A DNA stretch of 64,000 bases, from assembly GCF_902498995.1 (NCBI RefSeq), contig NZ_CABVLY010000007.1:186001-250000 (forward strand), written 5' to 3'. Below, in pieces: positions 8,465 through 17,024 of the stretch. A model generated the notes under the pieces. The model was given only the letters and a program-made list of their open reading frames with translations. It was not told where the DNA came from and searched no databases. Within the stretch, counting starts at the first letter, position 1. Every line of letters begins with the position of its first letter. The position numbers and the translations under genes are program-made. Origin of the DNA: Burkholderia anthina (GTDB taxonomy: Bacteria; Pseudomonadota; Gammaproteobacteria; Burkholderiales; Burkholderiaceae).

Positions 8465-9154
8465 AACGAACCATCACTTTCTCCACTACGCGAACCGTTC
8501 GCGCACGGTGCCGGCGGTGCATGGCCGCCTATCCGCGCTGCGTTTCTACAGCCTGGGCGAAGATCGAAATTACACACGGCGAAAAGCCCCCGGAGATCGA
8601 GACGGACGTCATCCGGTCTCGTATTCATCGAACTCGAAGGGAATGCGCGGCTGCAGGCGCCGCGGCATTCCGGCTTTGATGCGACGCACCTTCAAACCGG
8701 CACGCCGGCAAACGCGAATTCCGTCCGCATTTGCGTCGCGTCGTACACGACAGCCGCGCCCGATGCTGAACCGGATGGCCGCCAACCCGCGTTCGAAATG
8801 GCCGCCTCATTTCTTCCACTCCTGAACTTACACGTCGTTTGGAGTGGCTCTGTTACCGAAAAGTAAGCCCCGAATCATTCAATTACGCTGCCGACGAAAT
8901 TCGCGAAACCGCCCTTTGAAGACTGTCGTTTGATTATCTACGACGATTCCCGTCCGTCGGTGGTAAATCTAACCTTTCCTCACGATTGGCGTCGCTCATT
9001 GCCAACATATGTCGCTTAAATATACACAAAACCCTACCGGCCATACCGTTTGGCGGGCAATGGCGCCCGGCCGGCCGCCCGGATATGGCGATGGTCGCAT
9101 CCTCCGCCGCGCTGCCTGTTACATCGTCGTAACGATCTGGCCGGCAGCGACGGC
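8465..9154. other. 690-bp gene-free region between berB and the first glycosyltransferase
   Basis: No convincing coding sequence is visible on either strand. The part from about 8860 to 9045 is clearly richer in A+T than its surroundings and contains runs such as TTAAATATACACAAAA, typical of regulatory DNA. A perfect palindrome lies at 8489-8503. berB reads away to the left, so its promoter must lie here, while the glycosyltransferase gene ends into this region. I could not find a properly spaced sigma-54 promoter (see rejected items). Confidence 0.5.
8489..8503. promoter_or_regulatory. Perfect palindrome just upstream of berB
   Basis: CGCGAACCGTTCGCG is a perfect 7-1-7 inverted repeat whose outer end lies about 25 bp upstream of the berB start codon. 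Its half-site CGCGAAC also occurs inside the Bep-type box (GCGAACA). It may be an operator for autoregulation or for BerA, but there is no -10 element at the standard distance, so its role is open. Confidence 0.4.
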
Positions 9155-10378
9155 TCAGGTACGCAGCGCGGCAGCGTCACGCCGGTCGTCCGGACGATCC
9201 GCTTCGCCTGCCTCGTCCGCATCGCCCCCGGGTTCGCAGTCCGCGGACATGGCCATCTCGTTCTGCAATGCGGCATAACCTTCGGTCACGAAGCGCGTGA
9301 GCTCGTCGCGAAAGCGCGCGGCCCCGAAGCGCACGGCATTGCCGCGACACGCGTGCGGATCGAAGGTACCGCGCGGCAGCGCCTCGAAGCGCGCGAGCGC
9401 GTCGAGCAACGCGTCGGCCGTCTGCGTGCGGTAGAACAGCCCCGTCGCGCGCTCGCCCGGCCATGCGCGCACCGTCTCGCACACACCGCCCTTCCCGTAT
9501 GCGATCACCGGCGTCCCGCAGGCCTGCGCTTCGAGCGGCGAGATGCCGAAGTCCTCTTCCGCCGCGAACACGAACGCGCGCGCGCGCTGCAGGTGATCGT
9601 GCAGCACGTCGAACGGTTGATAGCCGAGCAAGCTGACGTTCGGCCCCGCGAGCGCGCGAATCTTCTCCATGTCGGGCCCGTCGCCGATCACGACGAGACG
9701 GCGCTCGGGCGTGCGCGAAAACGCGTCGACGATCATGTCGATCCGCTTGTACGGCACGAGCCGCGACGCGGTCAGGTAGAACGGCTCCTTGTCGGTGCGC
9801 AGCGACAGGTGGTCGACGTCGACCGGCGGGTAGATCACCGTCGAGTCGCGCCGGTAGACCTTGCGGATGCGTCGCGCGATGAAGCGCGAGTTCGCGATCA
9901 CGCGATCGACGCCATTGGCCGAACGCGCATCCCAGTTGCGGATGTAGTGCAGTAGTGCACGCGCGAGCACCGATTTCGGCCCGCGCGCAAGGCCCGCCTC
10001 GTCCAGATACTGATGCTGCAGATCCCACGCATAGCGCACCGGCGAGTGCACGTAGCTCGCATGAAACTGGTCGGGGCCGCTCAGCACGCCCTTCGCGACC
10101 GCATACGAACTCGACAGCACGACGTCGTAGGCCGACAGGTCGAACTGCTCGATCGCCAGCGGAAAGAGCGGCAGATAGCTGCGGTAGCGCTTGCGCGCAA
10201 ACGGCAGCTTCTGGATGAAGGAGGTGTGGACGTCGTGACCGCGCAGACACGCGCGATCCTCTAGAAAATCGACAAGACTGTAGACATCCGCCTGCGGAAA
10301 GCAGTCGATCATCTGCGCGAGCACGCGTTCGGCGCCGCCCTGCACGACCAGCCAGTCGTGAACGATCGCAATCTTCAA
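9155..10378 (-). CDS. GT4-type glycosyltransferase (probable mannosyltransferase)
   Basis: A 407-aa GT-B enzyme. The N-terminal Rossmann half carries KIAIVHDWLVVQGGAERVL. The C-terminal half has the nucleotide-sugar motif FVFAAEEDFGISPLEAQACG and KGGVCETV. I chose TTG at 10378 because GGGGAGG precedes it by 6 bp and KIAIVHDW is the normal N-terminus of the family; an in-frame ATG at 10405 would add nine residues spanning the ribosome site. No signal peptide, so it acts on the cytoplasmic face of the inner membrane, probably building the exopolysaccharide repeat on undecaprenyl phosphate. GDP-mannose made by the adjacent manC product is the plausible donor. Confidence 0.85.
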   Translation of the reverse strand: MKIAIVHDWLVVQGGAERVLAQMIDCFPQADVYSLVDFLEDRACLRGHDVHTSFIQKLPFARKRYRSYLPLFPLAIEQFDLSAYDVVLSSSYAVAKGVLSGPDQFHASYVHSPVRYAWDLQHQYLDEAGLARGPKSVLARALLHYIRNWDARSANGVDRVIANSRFIARRIRKVYRRDSTVIYPPVDVDHLSLRTDKEPFYLTASRLVPYKRIDMIVDAFSRTPERRLVVIGDGPDMEKIRALAGPNVSLLGYQPFDVLHDHLQRARAFVFAAEEDFGISPLEAQACGTPVIAYGKGGVCETVRAWPGERATGLFYRTQTADALLDALARFEALPRGTFDPHACRGNAVRFGAARFRDELTRFVTEGYAALQNEMAMSADCEPGGDADEAGEADRPDDRRDAAALRT

Positions 10379-10453
10379 GTACCGCCTCCCCGGATTTTCA
10401 TTCACGTTCGCGTCGGGCAGGCCGTGCGTCGCGCCGGCTGCTCCAACCCGCTC

Positions 10454-10495
10454 ATTATGAAAAAGCGGTCGCGGCGCCGATGTGTGCTACCACAC
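10454..10495 (-). promoter_or_regulatory. Bep-type box and -10 for the minus-strand glycosyltransferase
   Basis: On the minus strand, GTGTGGTAGCACACATC (10495-10479) matches about 10 of 17 box positions and is followed after 19 bp by CATAAT (10459-10454). The TTG start is about 75 bp downstream, the same distance as for the divergent plus-strand unit. The core is also a near-perfect inverted repeat, TGTGTG-GTAG-CACACA. Sequence match is weaker than in other copies, but spacing and placement fit. Confidence 0.45.
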
Positions 10496-10562
10496 ATTGT
10501 CCGGCTCTTGCCCGACGTGCATCGCATGCGCTGCTGCAGCGCACGCATGACCGAAAGCCTGA

Positions 10563-10604
10563 GTACGCTTTCGAACAGACCGGCGAGCGGCTTGTAAGCA
10601 TCAT
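10563..10604 (+). promoter_or_regulatory. Bep-type box and -10 for the GNAT-manC unit
   Basis: GTACGCTTTCGAACAGA (10563-10579) is followed after 19 bp by CATCAT (10599-10604). It matches the copies at 958, 14395 and 24950 in sequence and spacing. The gene starts about 75 bp downstream. Together with the minus-strand copy at 10479-10495 it forms a back-to-back pair 67 bp apart. Confidence 0.6.
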
Positions 10605-10680
10605 GTCTTCAGCCGTGACGTCCGGGACGAACGCGTCCATGCGACACGGCCTGCTGAGGGCATCACGCGAGGACGGCATC

Positions 10681-11265
10681 ATGGAATGGCATTGTTGTGA
10701 ATTCGAACATCTGAGCTCGGTCGATCTCTATGCGATCCTGCGCGCGCGCAACGCGGTGCTGGTCGTCGAGGACGCCCACACGCATCTCGACATCGACGGC
10801 AAGGACGCCGACGCACTGCACGTCTTCGCGCGCGTACGCGACGGCAGCACGGTGGAAATCGCGGCCTACGCACGTCTCCTGCCGGGCGACGACATCGATC
10901 CGGAAATCGTGATCGACAAGGTTCTCACGAGCGAGGCCCGTCGCGACGACGATACGCTCGAGCGGTTGATCGAACGCGCGCTCACCGCCGCGCACGCGGC
11001 ATGGCCCGACGTCGCCGTGCGCACGCACGTTCCGGCGCCGCGCCATGCGTTCTATAAACGCTTCGGATTCCGCAAGGCCTACGGCCCGTATCTGGAACAG
11101 GGCACGCCGTTCATCGGCCTGATCCGGCCGGTCGACCGTACCGCCGGAGCCCTGCGCAACCTGCTGTCCCGGGTCGCGTCGGCGCCGCACGCGCCCGACT
11201 CCGACGCCCGCACCGACAGCCGCGCGCACAACCGACTTCCCACCGATACCGGAGTCAATCGATGA
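10681..11265 (+). CDS. GNAT-family N-acetyltransferase, ElaA-like
   Basis: A 194-aa protein with the ElaA-type GNAT pattern: WHCCEFEHLSSVDLYAILRARNAVLVVE at the start, DIDGKDADALHVFA, and the C-terminal HAFYKRFGFRKAYGPYLEQG acetyl-CoA fold signature. The ATG at 10681 follows GAGG by 8 bp; an open frame extends upstream to 10480 but would cross the promoter. It overlaps manC by 4 bp (ATGA), so the two are co-translated. The C-terminal 35 residues are low-complexity and polar. Such proteins acetylate small molecules or protein termini. A role in acetylating a sugar precursor for the polysaccharide is possible from context only. Confidence 0.75.
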   Translation: MEWHCCEFEHLSSVDLYAILRARNAVLVVEDAHTHLDIDGKDADALHVFARVRDGSTVEIAAYARLLPGDDIDPEIVIDKVLTSEARRDDDTLERLIERALTAAHAAWPDVAVRTHVPAPRHAFYKRFGFRKAYGPYLEQGTPFIGLIRPVDRTAGALRNLLSRVASAPHAPDSDARTDSRAHNRLPTDTGVNR

Positions 11266-12842
11266 CCCCCACCCTTCTCCCGGTTCCGGAGCCCGACCTG
11301 CCGCGCATCCTGCCCGTGATCCTCGCCGGCGGCTCGGGCACGCGGCTCTGGCCGCTGTCGCGCGAGTGCCATCCGAAGCAGTTGATCGAACTGATCTCGA
11401 ACGAATCGCCGCTGTCGGCAACGGCGCGCCGCCTGAACGGCATCAGCAATGCATCGCTCGGCGATACGCTGCTGCTGGTGTGCGGCGAACAGCATCGCAT
11501 CATGAGCGCCGCACAGGTCGTCGGCCGCGCGGCGCCGCCGCGCATCCTGCTCGAGCCGGCCGCGCGCAACACCGCGCCGGCACTCACGCTCGCCGCGCTC
11601 GATACGAGCGCGCTCGACGAAGATCCGGTGCTCGCGGTGATGCCGGCCGACCACATCATCAGCGATGTCGCGGCCTTCCAGGACGCGATCGGGCGCGCGG
11701 CGCACTACGCACAGGAAGGCGCGATCGTCACGCTCGGCGTGCTGCCGCGTCGCGCGGAAACGGGCTACGGCTACATCCAGGTCGGTGCGCAGCGCACCGG
11801 CCGCCTCGGCGGACAAGGGGGCTATTCGATCGGCCGCTTCGTCGAGAAGCCTGACGTCGCGCTCGCCGAGCGCTACCTGCATTCGGGCGATTACTGGTGG
11901 AACAGCGGGATCTTCGTCACGCGCGCGTCGGTCTGGCTGAAGGCGATCCGTACGCTCGCGCCGGCCATCCACGCCGCGTGCGAGGCGGCCTGGCGCGCGG
12001 GCGTCGCGGAGGAATCGTTCTTCCGGGTCGATGCGGCGGCATTCGACGCATGCCCGTCCGACTCGATCGACTACGCCGTGATGGAACGCCTGACCGAACA
12101 CCCCGAGCTCGGCATCGAGGGCATCGTGGTGCCGCTCGCGGCCGGCTGGTCGGACATCGGCACCTGGGACGCGATCTGGGAAATCATGCCGAAGGACGAT
12201 CAGGGCAACGTCGCGCGCGGCCCGATCGTGTTCGAGGACACGCAGGACAGTTTCGTCCGCTCCGAAGGCCGGCTCGTCGCCTGCGTCGGCATGAAGGACG
12301 TCGTCGTGATCGAGACGGCCGATGCCGTGCTGGTCGCGAACAAGCACGACGTGCAGCGCGTGAAGAACATCGTCGAGCGCCTGAAGATCGACCGGCTCCC
12401 GCAGGCCAGCGAACATCGCAAGGTCCAGCGGCCGTGGGGGCATTACGATTCGATCGATCTCGGCGAGCGCTTCCAGGTGAAGCGGATCGTCGTCGAACCG
12501 GGCAGGCAGTTGTCGCTGCAGATGCACTACCACCGCGCCGAGCACTGGATCGTCGTGCGCGGCACGGCGAAGGTGACGCGCGGCGACGAGACGTTCCTGC
12601 TCAGCGAGAACGAATCGACGTACATCGCGGTCGGCGAAGTGCATCGACTCGAGAACCCGGGCAAGATTCCGCTCGAAATCATCGAAGTGCAATCGGGCAA
12701 CTATCTCGGCGAGGACGACATCGTCCGCTTCGACGATCAGTACGGCCGCACCGTCGTCCAGACGCTGCCGCCGAAACCGGCAACCGCACGCGCCGCGCGC
12801 GAACCGCGCGACGAAGCCGTGGAGCGCACGGCCGCCCGGTGA
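11262..12842 (+). CDS. manC: Mannose-1-phosphate guanylyltransferase / mannose-6-phosphate isomerase
   Basis: A 526-aa bifunctional type II enzyme. The N-terminal nucleotidyltransferase domain has the signature ILAGGSGTRLWPLSRE and later RFVEKPDVALAERYL. The C-terminal cupin isomerase domain (about 385-500) has QLSLQMHYHRAEHWIVV with the metal-binding His residues. It converts fructose-6-phosphate-derived mannose-6-phosphate and mannose-1-phosphate to GDP-mannose, the donor for mannose, rhamnose or fucose units. The protein is about 45 residues longer than typical, mostly as a charged C-terminal tail after VVQTLPPKP. It is coupled to the GNAT gene and supplies the exopolysaccharide pathway. 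Confidence 0.92.
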   Translation: MTPTLLPVPEPDLPRILPVILAGGSGTRLWPLSRECHPKQLIELISNESPLSATARRLNGISNASLGDTLLLVCGEQHRIMSAAQVVGRAAPPRILLEPAARNTAPALTLAALDTSALDEDPVLAVMPADHIISDVAAFQDAIGRAAHYAQEGAIVTLGVLPRRAETGYGYIQVGAQRTGRLGGQGGYSIGRFVEKPDVALAERYLHSGDYWWNSGIFVTRASVWLKAIRTLAPAIHAACEAAWRAGVAEESFFRVDAAAFDACPSDSIDYAVMERLTEHPELGIEGIVVPLAAGWSDIGTWDAIWEIMPKDDQGNVARGPIVFEDTQDSFVRSEGRLVACVGMKDVVVIETADAVLVANKHDVQRVKNIVERLKIDRLPQASEHRKVQRPWGHYDSIDLGERFQVKRIVVEPGRQLSLQMHYHRAEHWIVVRGTAKVTRGDETFLLSENESTYIAVGEVHRLENPGKIPLEIIEVQSGNYLGEDDIVRFDDQYGRTVVQTLPPKPATARAAREPRDEAVERTAAR

Positions 12843-12848
12843 GCATGC

Positions 12849-12872
12849 GCCGGGCACGCTCGCGTGCCCGGC
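12849..12872. terminator. Hairpin between convergent manC and beta-helix genes
   Basis: GCCGGGCAC (12849-12857) pairs perfectly with GTGCCCGGC (12864-12872) across a 6-nt loop. No T-run follows on either side, so it is a possible bidirectional, non-canonical terminator placed in the 49-bp gap between converging genes. Confidence 0.45.
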
Positions 12873-12891
12873 AAGCCATCGCACTGCCCGG

Positions 12892-14154
12892 TCACTCGAT
12901 CCCGCCCTGCGACCACCGCGGCCGCCTGAGCGACTCGCGTACACGCGGCAGCAACGACGCATCCGCGCCGACCGCATCGGCTGCAACCGACAGCGGCTGG
13001 CGCGCCCCGGCACACAGTGCGCCCTTCTCCGGGTCGGCCGCGCACCCTGGCGCGGGACCGATGCGCACCGGCAATCCGCCGATCTCCGATAGCTGATTGT
13101 GTTCGAGCCGGACGTCCGACACGTTTCCCCACAAGCGAATGCCATCGAAACGCGCATGCGACACGCGGTTGCCGATCACGGCCACGCGCGTGACCGAGCC
13201 GGACCACGTGCTGACGTCGATCGCGGCCTGCTGCGTGAGCGGACGAGGATCGACCCGGCCCGGCGCGGTCTGGATGTCCGTAATCACGTTGTTCTCGACC
13301 CGGACGTCGGATGCGCCGAAAGTCCGGCTGCTGTCCTCCTGCGCGACGAGAATCCCGGCGCTCACCTGCACGTTGCGCACGATGTTCTTCGAAATGGTGA
13401 CGTTCTCGCCGCCGACCACCGTGATGCCGCGCCCCCACGGGTTGCCCTCCAGCGAGTTGCCGGTAATCAGCACGTTGCCGCTCAGCGCGCCGTCCTGGCG
13501 ATAGCTCACCACGGCGATCATGTCGTCGCCGGTGCCGCGCACGACATTGCCGCGCACGAGCACGTTGCGCGAACCGTGCGTGATGTGGATGCCGTCGGCC
13601 AGCGTCGACATCACCTCGTTGCCGACGATCGCGACGTCCGTTGCGCCGAACACGAAGATGCCGCCGCCACCGCCGTCTATCACGTTGTCGAGCACCTGCA
13701 CGTCGCGCCCCGTCACTTCGATCTTCGTCGACTCCGGATTCATGAGGCGCGTCGTGCCGGTTCCCGTCAGCCGGAATCCCACGATCGTCGTGCCGTCGCC
13801 GCGCATTTCGATCGTCTGGTCGTCCGGGACGGTGGCGTTGAGCATCGCGCCATAGCCCGACAGGATGACGCGGGGCTGCCGCACGATCAGCGAACGGCTG
13901 ACGGTGTACCGCCCCGGCGCGAACACGAGCCGCTGGCCCGGCTGCAACGCATCGAGCGCGCGTTGCAGTGCGTCGGTCTGATCGGCCGCGTCGGATGCCG
14001 GATGAACGGATGCGTCGGGGAGGTTCGCGGAAGGTGCGACCGGTGCGGACGCTCCGGATACGGCCGCGGCAATTCCCGGCCACGACACGCCGCCGGTCGC
14101 CAGCATGCCGACCAGCACCGCGCACGTAGCGGGCAGACATCGCAATCTGTGCAT
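12892..14154 (-). CDS. Secreted right-handed parallel beta-helix protein
   Basis: A 420-aa protein with an N-terminal signal peptide (hydrophobic core CLPATCAVLVGMLATGGVSW, cleavage near SGASA). Many repeats of the type NVLITGNSL, NVTISKNIV, DVRVENNVI and RVAVIGNRV follow from about 100 to 390; these are rungs of a parallel beta-helix as in pectate lyases and alginate epimerases/lyases. I prefer ATG 14154, which follows GGGGGA, over the in-frame ATG at 14196. Helix proteins in exopolysaccharide clusters commonly cleave or modify the periplasmic polymer. The catalytic residues cannot be placed, so lyase, hydrolase or epimerase activity remains open. Its own Bep-type box lies at 14298-14339. 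Confidence 0.8.
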   Translation of the reverse strand: MHRLRCLPATCAVLVGMLATGGVSWPGIAAAVSGASAPVAPSANLPDASVHPASDAADQTDALQRALDALQPGQRLVFAPGRYTVSRSLIVRQPRVILSGYGAMLNATVPDDQTIEMRGDGTTIVGFRLTGTGTTRLMNPESTKIEVTGRDVQVLDNVIDGGGGGIFVFGATDVAIVGNEVMSTLADGIHITHGSRNVLVRGNVVRGTGDDMIAVVSYRQDGALSGNVLITGNSLEGNPWGRGITVVGGENVTISKNIVRNVQVSAGILVAQEDSSRTFGASDVRVENNVITDIQTAPGRVDPRPLTQQAAIDVSTWSGSVTRVAVIGNRVSHARFDGIRLWGNVSDVRLEHNQLSEIGGLPVRIGPAPGCAADPEKGALCAGARQPLSVAADAVGADASLLPRVRESLRRPRWSQGGIE

Positions 14155-14297
14155 ATCGAGTCGATCCCCCGGGTCTGAAGATGTCCGCCGCGACACGCCA
14201 CGATTTCCGTGTTGCGTGATTCGACGACAGGTCCATCATGTCCGCCAGTCGCGGGGCAGCTCACGGCCCCGTTGGAACAAGCGAAGCGATGCATCCG

Positions 14298-14339
14298 ATT
14301 AGAGCACCCGGTCCGGCAGGTTTCGGTGCGCCAGCAGAC
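14298..14339 (-). promoter_or_regulatory. Bep-type box and -10 for the beta-helix gene
   Basis: On the minus strand GTCTGCTGGCGCACCGA (14339-14323) is followed after 19 bp by TCTAAT (14303-14298). The sequence is nearly identical to the copy at 24867-24825. About 145 bp separate the -10 from the start codon. The remainder of the 598-bp gap (14155-14752) shows no gene. Confidence 0.6.
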
Positions 14340-14394
14340 TTGCATCGCACGCGGCGGGCCGTTGCACCGGGCAAGACCCGCGAAGCCGCGAATG

Positions 14395-14436
14395 GTAGGT
14401 TCGCGAACAGAGCCTGCGCTGCCGCGCGCATATCAT
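14395..14436 (+). promoter_or_regulatory. Bep-type box and -10 for the second glycosyltransferase
   Basis: GTAGGTTCGCGAACAGA (14395-14411) is followed after 19 bp by TATCAT (14431-14436), the best -10 of the set. It is back-to-back with the minus-strand copy, 55 bp away. It is also flanked by an inverted repeat, CGCGAA and TTCGCG, around TGGTAGG. The gene begins 316 bp downstream, implying a long leader. Confidence 0.65.
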
Positions 14437-14752
14437 GAGCTGCTCTCTGACCTGATACGGATGGCGAAGGGTTTCGCGCCCGCATGCCGGGCGAATCGCC
14501 GCCGGCCGCCGATTCCGGCGTGTCGAGAGCGCACGTGCGTCGCCGTGTGCCGCTGGCCGGCGATCGCGCTCGCCGGCGCGTGCATGCCGAAGCCGATTGC
14601 GGAGACTTCGCCCATGCGGTCGAAGTCGTCGACGTGCCGGCCAGACGCGGCCCGCCGCCGCCGCCCGATATCACGCACGTTTCCGGGCGATGTCCCGTGC
14701 ATGCTCCCGCCAGCAACCGGATCGCCCGAACCCAGCCCGCCCGAAGGTGCTC

Positions 14753-15811
14753 ATGACAGACCTGACCATTGCCATCTGCAACTATAACCACGGCACATAC
14801 CTGCGCACCGCGATCGATTCCGCGCTCGGACAAACGGCCGGTGGTATCCACGTACTGGTGATCGACGACGGTTCCACCGACGACTCGCGCGACATCATCC
14901 GCTCGTACGGCGAGCGCATCACGGCGATCTTCCAGACGAACGGCGGCCAGGTCGCCGCGTACAACCGCGCGATCGAGCAGGTTACGACGCCGTATGTGCT
15001 GCTACTGGACGCGGACGATCTGCTTTACGCCGATGCGGCCACCCGCGTGCTCGCCGCATTCGCATCCGGCGATTTCGTGAAGGTGCATTTCCGGCTCGAT
15101 GTGGTCGCGCCCGACGGCGTGCCGACCGGCGCCACCGTGCCGCAATCGGTGGTCGACACGGATTGCGGGCGCCTGCTGCGCAAGGGCTGGCTGTATCCGT
15201 CGCCGCCGGCGTCGGGCAACGCATATCGGACCGACGCGCTCAAGCGCATCTTTCCCGTGCCCGTCACCGCGGACAACCTGCACGGCGCCGATTTCTACGC
15301 GATTTACGGCATTGCGTTGCTGGGCGACGTGCACATGATCGATGCGACGCTGGGCGGCTACCGCGTGCATCGGCCGGCCGCCGCGACGGCCGGCGACGCG
15401 AACCCGGGCGTGTCCGGTCTGGCGCTGGCCAATTCGGAAGATGCGGCCACGGGCGCGCTGAAGGCGCGACGTCGCTGGTCCACGCTGCGCACGCTCGCCG
15501 GCACGCGGCTGCACGAATCGCTGCCGATCGCGCCGTTCGATTTCGCGATCGAGAAGGCCCGCTTCGCGAGCACGCTCTATCGCGCGCCATTCGCGCGCCG
15601 CTGGCGCTGGTTCCTGTGCGAGTCGGCAGGCTACTGGCACACCGTGCTGCGCAATCCGTTCTGGCGTCCGTTCAAGAAGATCTCCGTCGCCGGGCTGTCG
15701 CTCGCGTGCCTGTTGCCGTCGACCACACTCAGCGACCGCGCGATCCGCTATCTCGCCAATCCACTCGCCCGGGTGCGCAGGCAGCCCGATCGACGGGCCA
15801 CCGCACGTTGA
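14753..15811 (+). CDS. Family 2 glycosyltransferase
   Basis: A 352-aa GT-A enzyme. It has LTIAICNYNHGTYLRTAI at the N-terminus, the donor-binding VIDDGSTDDS (about 34-43) and the DxD-type motif LLLDADDLL (about 80-90). The ATG at 14753 follows GAAGG; the open frame extends upstream to 14597 without family features. The C-terminal third is amphipathic and basic, which suggests attachment to the inner membrane face. It probably adds one residue of the exopolysaccharide repeat unit; donor and linkage are unknown. Confidence 0.88.
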   Translation: MTDLTIAICNYNHGTYLRTAIDSALGQTAGGIHVLVIDDGSTDDSRDIIRSYGERITAIFQTNGGQVAAYNRAIEQVTTPYVLLLDADDLLYADAATRVLAAFASGDFVKVHFRLDVVAPDGVPTGATVPQSVVDTDCGRLLRKGWLYPSPPASGNAYRTDALKRIFPVPVTADNLHGADFYAIYGIALLGDVHMIDATLGGYRVHRPAAATAGDANPGVSGLALANSEDAATGALKARRRWSTLRTLAGTRLHESLPIAPFDFAIEKARFASTLYRAPFARRWRWFLCESAGYWHTVLRNPFWRPFKKISVAGLSLACLLPSTTLSDRAIRYLANPLARVRRQPDRRATAR

Positions 15812-15869
15812 GCATCGGCTTGCGCGTCGGATAACGTCAGGCGCGCATCGAGCCGGAGCGGCGGCGCCC

Positions 15870-16922
15870 TCACGTCGTCTGCGCGCGAATCGCCTGGTTG
15901 CGCCCGGGCCACGCAGGGAACCCGGCCATGCCGGCGATACCCATGCGCAACGCGACCAGATAGACAGCCATCGGGATCGTGACGCCGGCGAGCGTGCCAA
16001 GGACGAGGTGCGTCGCGAGATCGGTCATGCCGACGCGCACCAGCACGATGCGCACGCAGGCCATCACCAGAATATGCATCAGGTAGATCGGCATCGAAGC
16101 GTAGCCGACCATCGCCAGCCATCCGGTACGCGCGGGAAACGACGCGTGCCGGTATGCGAGCTGCAACAGCAGCGCGATGCCCGCGAATGCGGCGGGAATG
16201 GCCCAGACGCTCGTGGCGCTGCCCCGACCGTGCGCCAATGCGATCGCCACGACGAACAGCGCCGCCGTCACCGCACTCACCCATCGATGGCCGTAGCGCT
16301 CGAGCCAGCCCGGCAAAGCGCGGGAGGCAACGATGCCGGCCACGAAGAACGGCCAGTTCATCAGCGTCGTCGACAGGATGCCCCACTGCGTCGTCGCGCC
16401 GATCGCGAGCGCCAGCACCGCGCTGGCCACCAGCCCGCCACGCGTGTGCGCCGGCATCGGCACGCGTGCGAGCGTCGGCACATGGCGTGCGGCCAGCCAC
16501 ACCGCGAGCATGCAGAGCATCAACGCATACAGGAACCAGAACTGCGCGAACGGCCGCCAGCCGATCGCGAGCAGATCGTCCCGCGTGAACGGATGATTGC
16601 TGCCGTGCGACGACATCGCGATCTGCACGCCGCCTTGCAGAACGGACCAGAGCAGATACGGATACGCGATCGTCCTGATCTTCGCGCCGATGAACCGCTC
16701 CGGCGCGCGGCGCAGCGAGCTGCACACATGCAGCCCGGACAGGAAGAAGAACAGCGGCATGTGGAACGTATAGATCACGTAGTCGCTCCACGCGAGCAAG
16801 GTAGCGGGCAGGCCCGCCGGTACGAGATCCGATCCGATGACACCACGCAACACGTGGCCATAGACGACAAGAATGATCCCTGCGCCGCGTGCCGCGTCGA
16901 GGGTGGTTTCGCGTGCTGTCAT
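15870..16922 (-). CDS. Acyltransferase 3 family membrane protein
   Basis: A 350-aa integral membrane protein with about ten hydrophobic segments. The N-terminal TTLDAARGAGIILVVYGHVL contains the conserved Arg and His of the acyltransferase-3 (OafA/WecH/ExoH-like) family. These enzymes move acetyl or succinyl groups onto sugars during polysaccharide assembly. It lies 102 bp downstream of the polymerase gene on the same strand and ends a wza-wzc-wzy-acyltransferase unit. The ATG at 16922 is the family-consistent start. The role is probably O-acetylation of the exopolysaccharide repeat. Confidence 0.85.
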   Translation of the reverse strand: MTARETTLDAARGAGIILVVYGHVLRGVIGSDLVPAGLPATLLAWSDYVIYTFHMPLFFFLSGLHVCSSLRRAPERFIGAKIRTIAYPYLLWSVLQGGVQIAMSSHGSNHPFTRDDLLAIGWRPFAQFWFLYALMLCMLAVWLAARHVPTLARVPMPAHTRGGLVASAVLALAIGATTQWGILSTTLMNWPFFVAGIVASRALPGWLERYGHRWVSAVTAALFVVAIALAHGRGSATSVWAIPAAFAGIALLLQLAYRHASFPARTGWLAMVGYASMPIYLMHILVMACVRIVLVRVGMTDLATHLVLGTLAGVTIPMAVYLVALRMGIAGMAGFPAWPGRNQAIRAQTT

Positions 16923-17024
16923 GTCTGTTTGATGCGCGGCTTCGTCGAAGCCCGTGCGCGCCGCAAGTGGGAATCGCTACACTGTAGGCGCGCTTGCGCG
17001 GACGAACAGTGGGCTGGGCGACAG

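Noticed and set aside
8988-9002. Sigma-54-like promoter TTGGC...TTGC upstream of berB
   Set aside because: GG and GC are 11 bp apart rather than the required 10, and the orientation does not fit a neighbouring gene. I found no correctly spaced sigma-54 promoter in this gap.
14323-14350. Possible sigma-54 elements in the divergent region at 14.3 kb
   Set aside because: No GG-N10-GC arrangement on either strand; the conserved block is better explained as the minus-strand Bep-type box.
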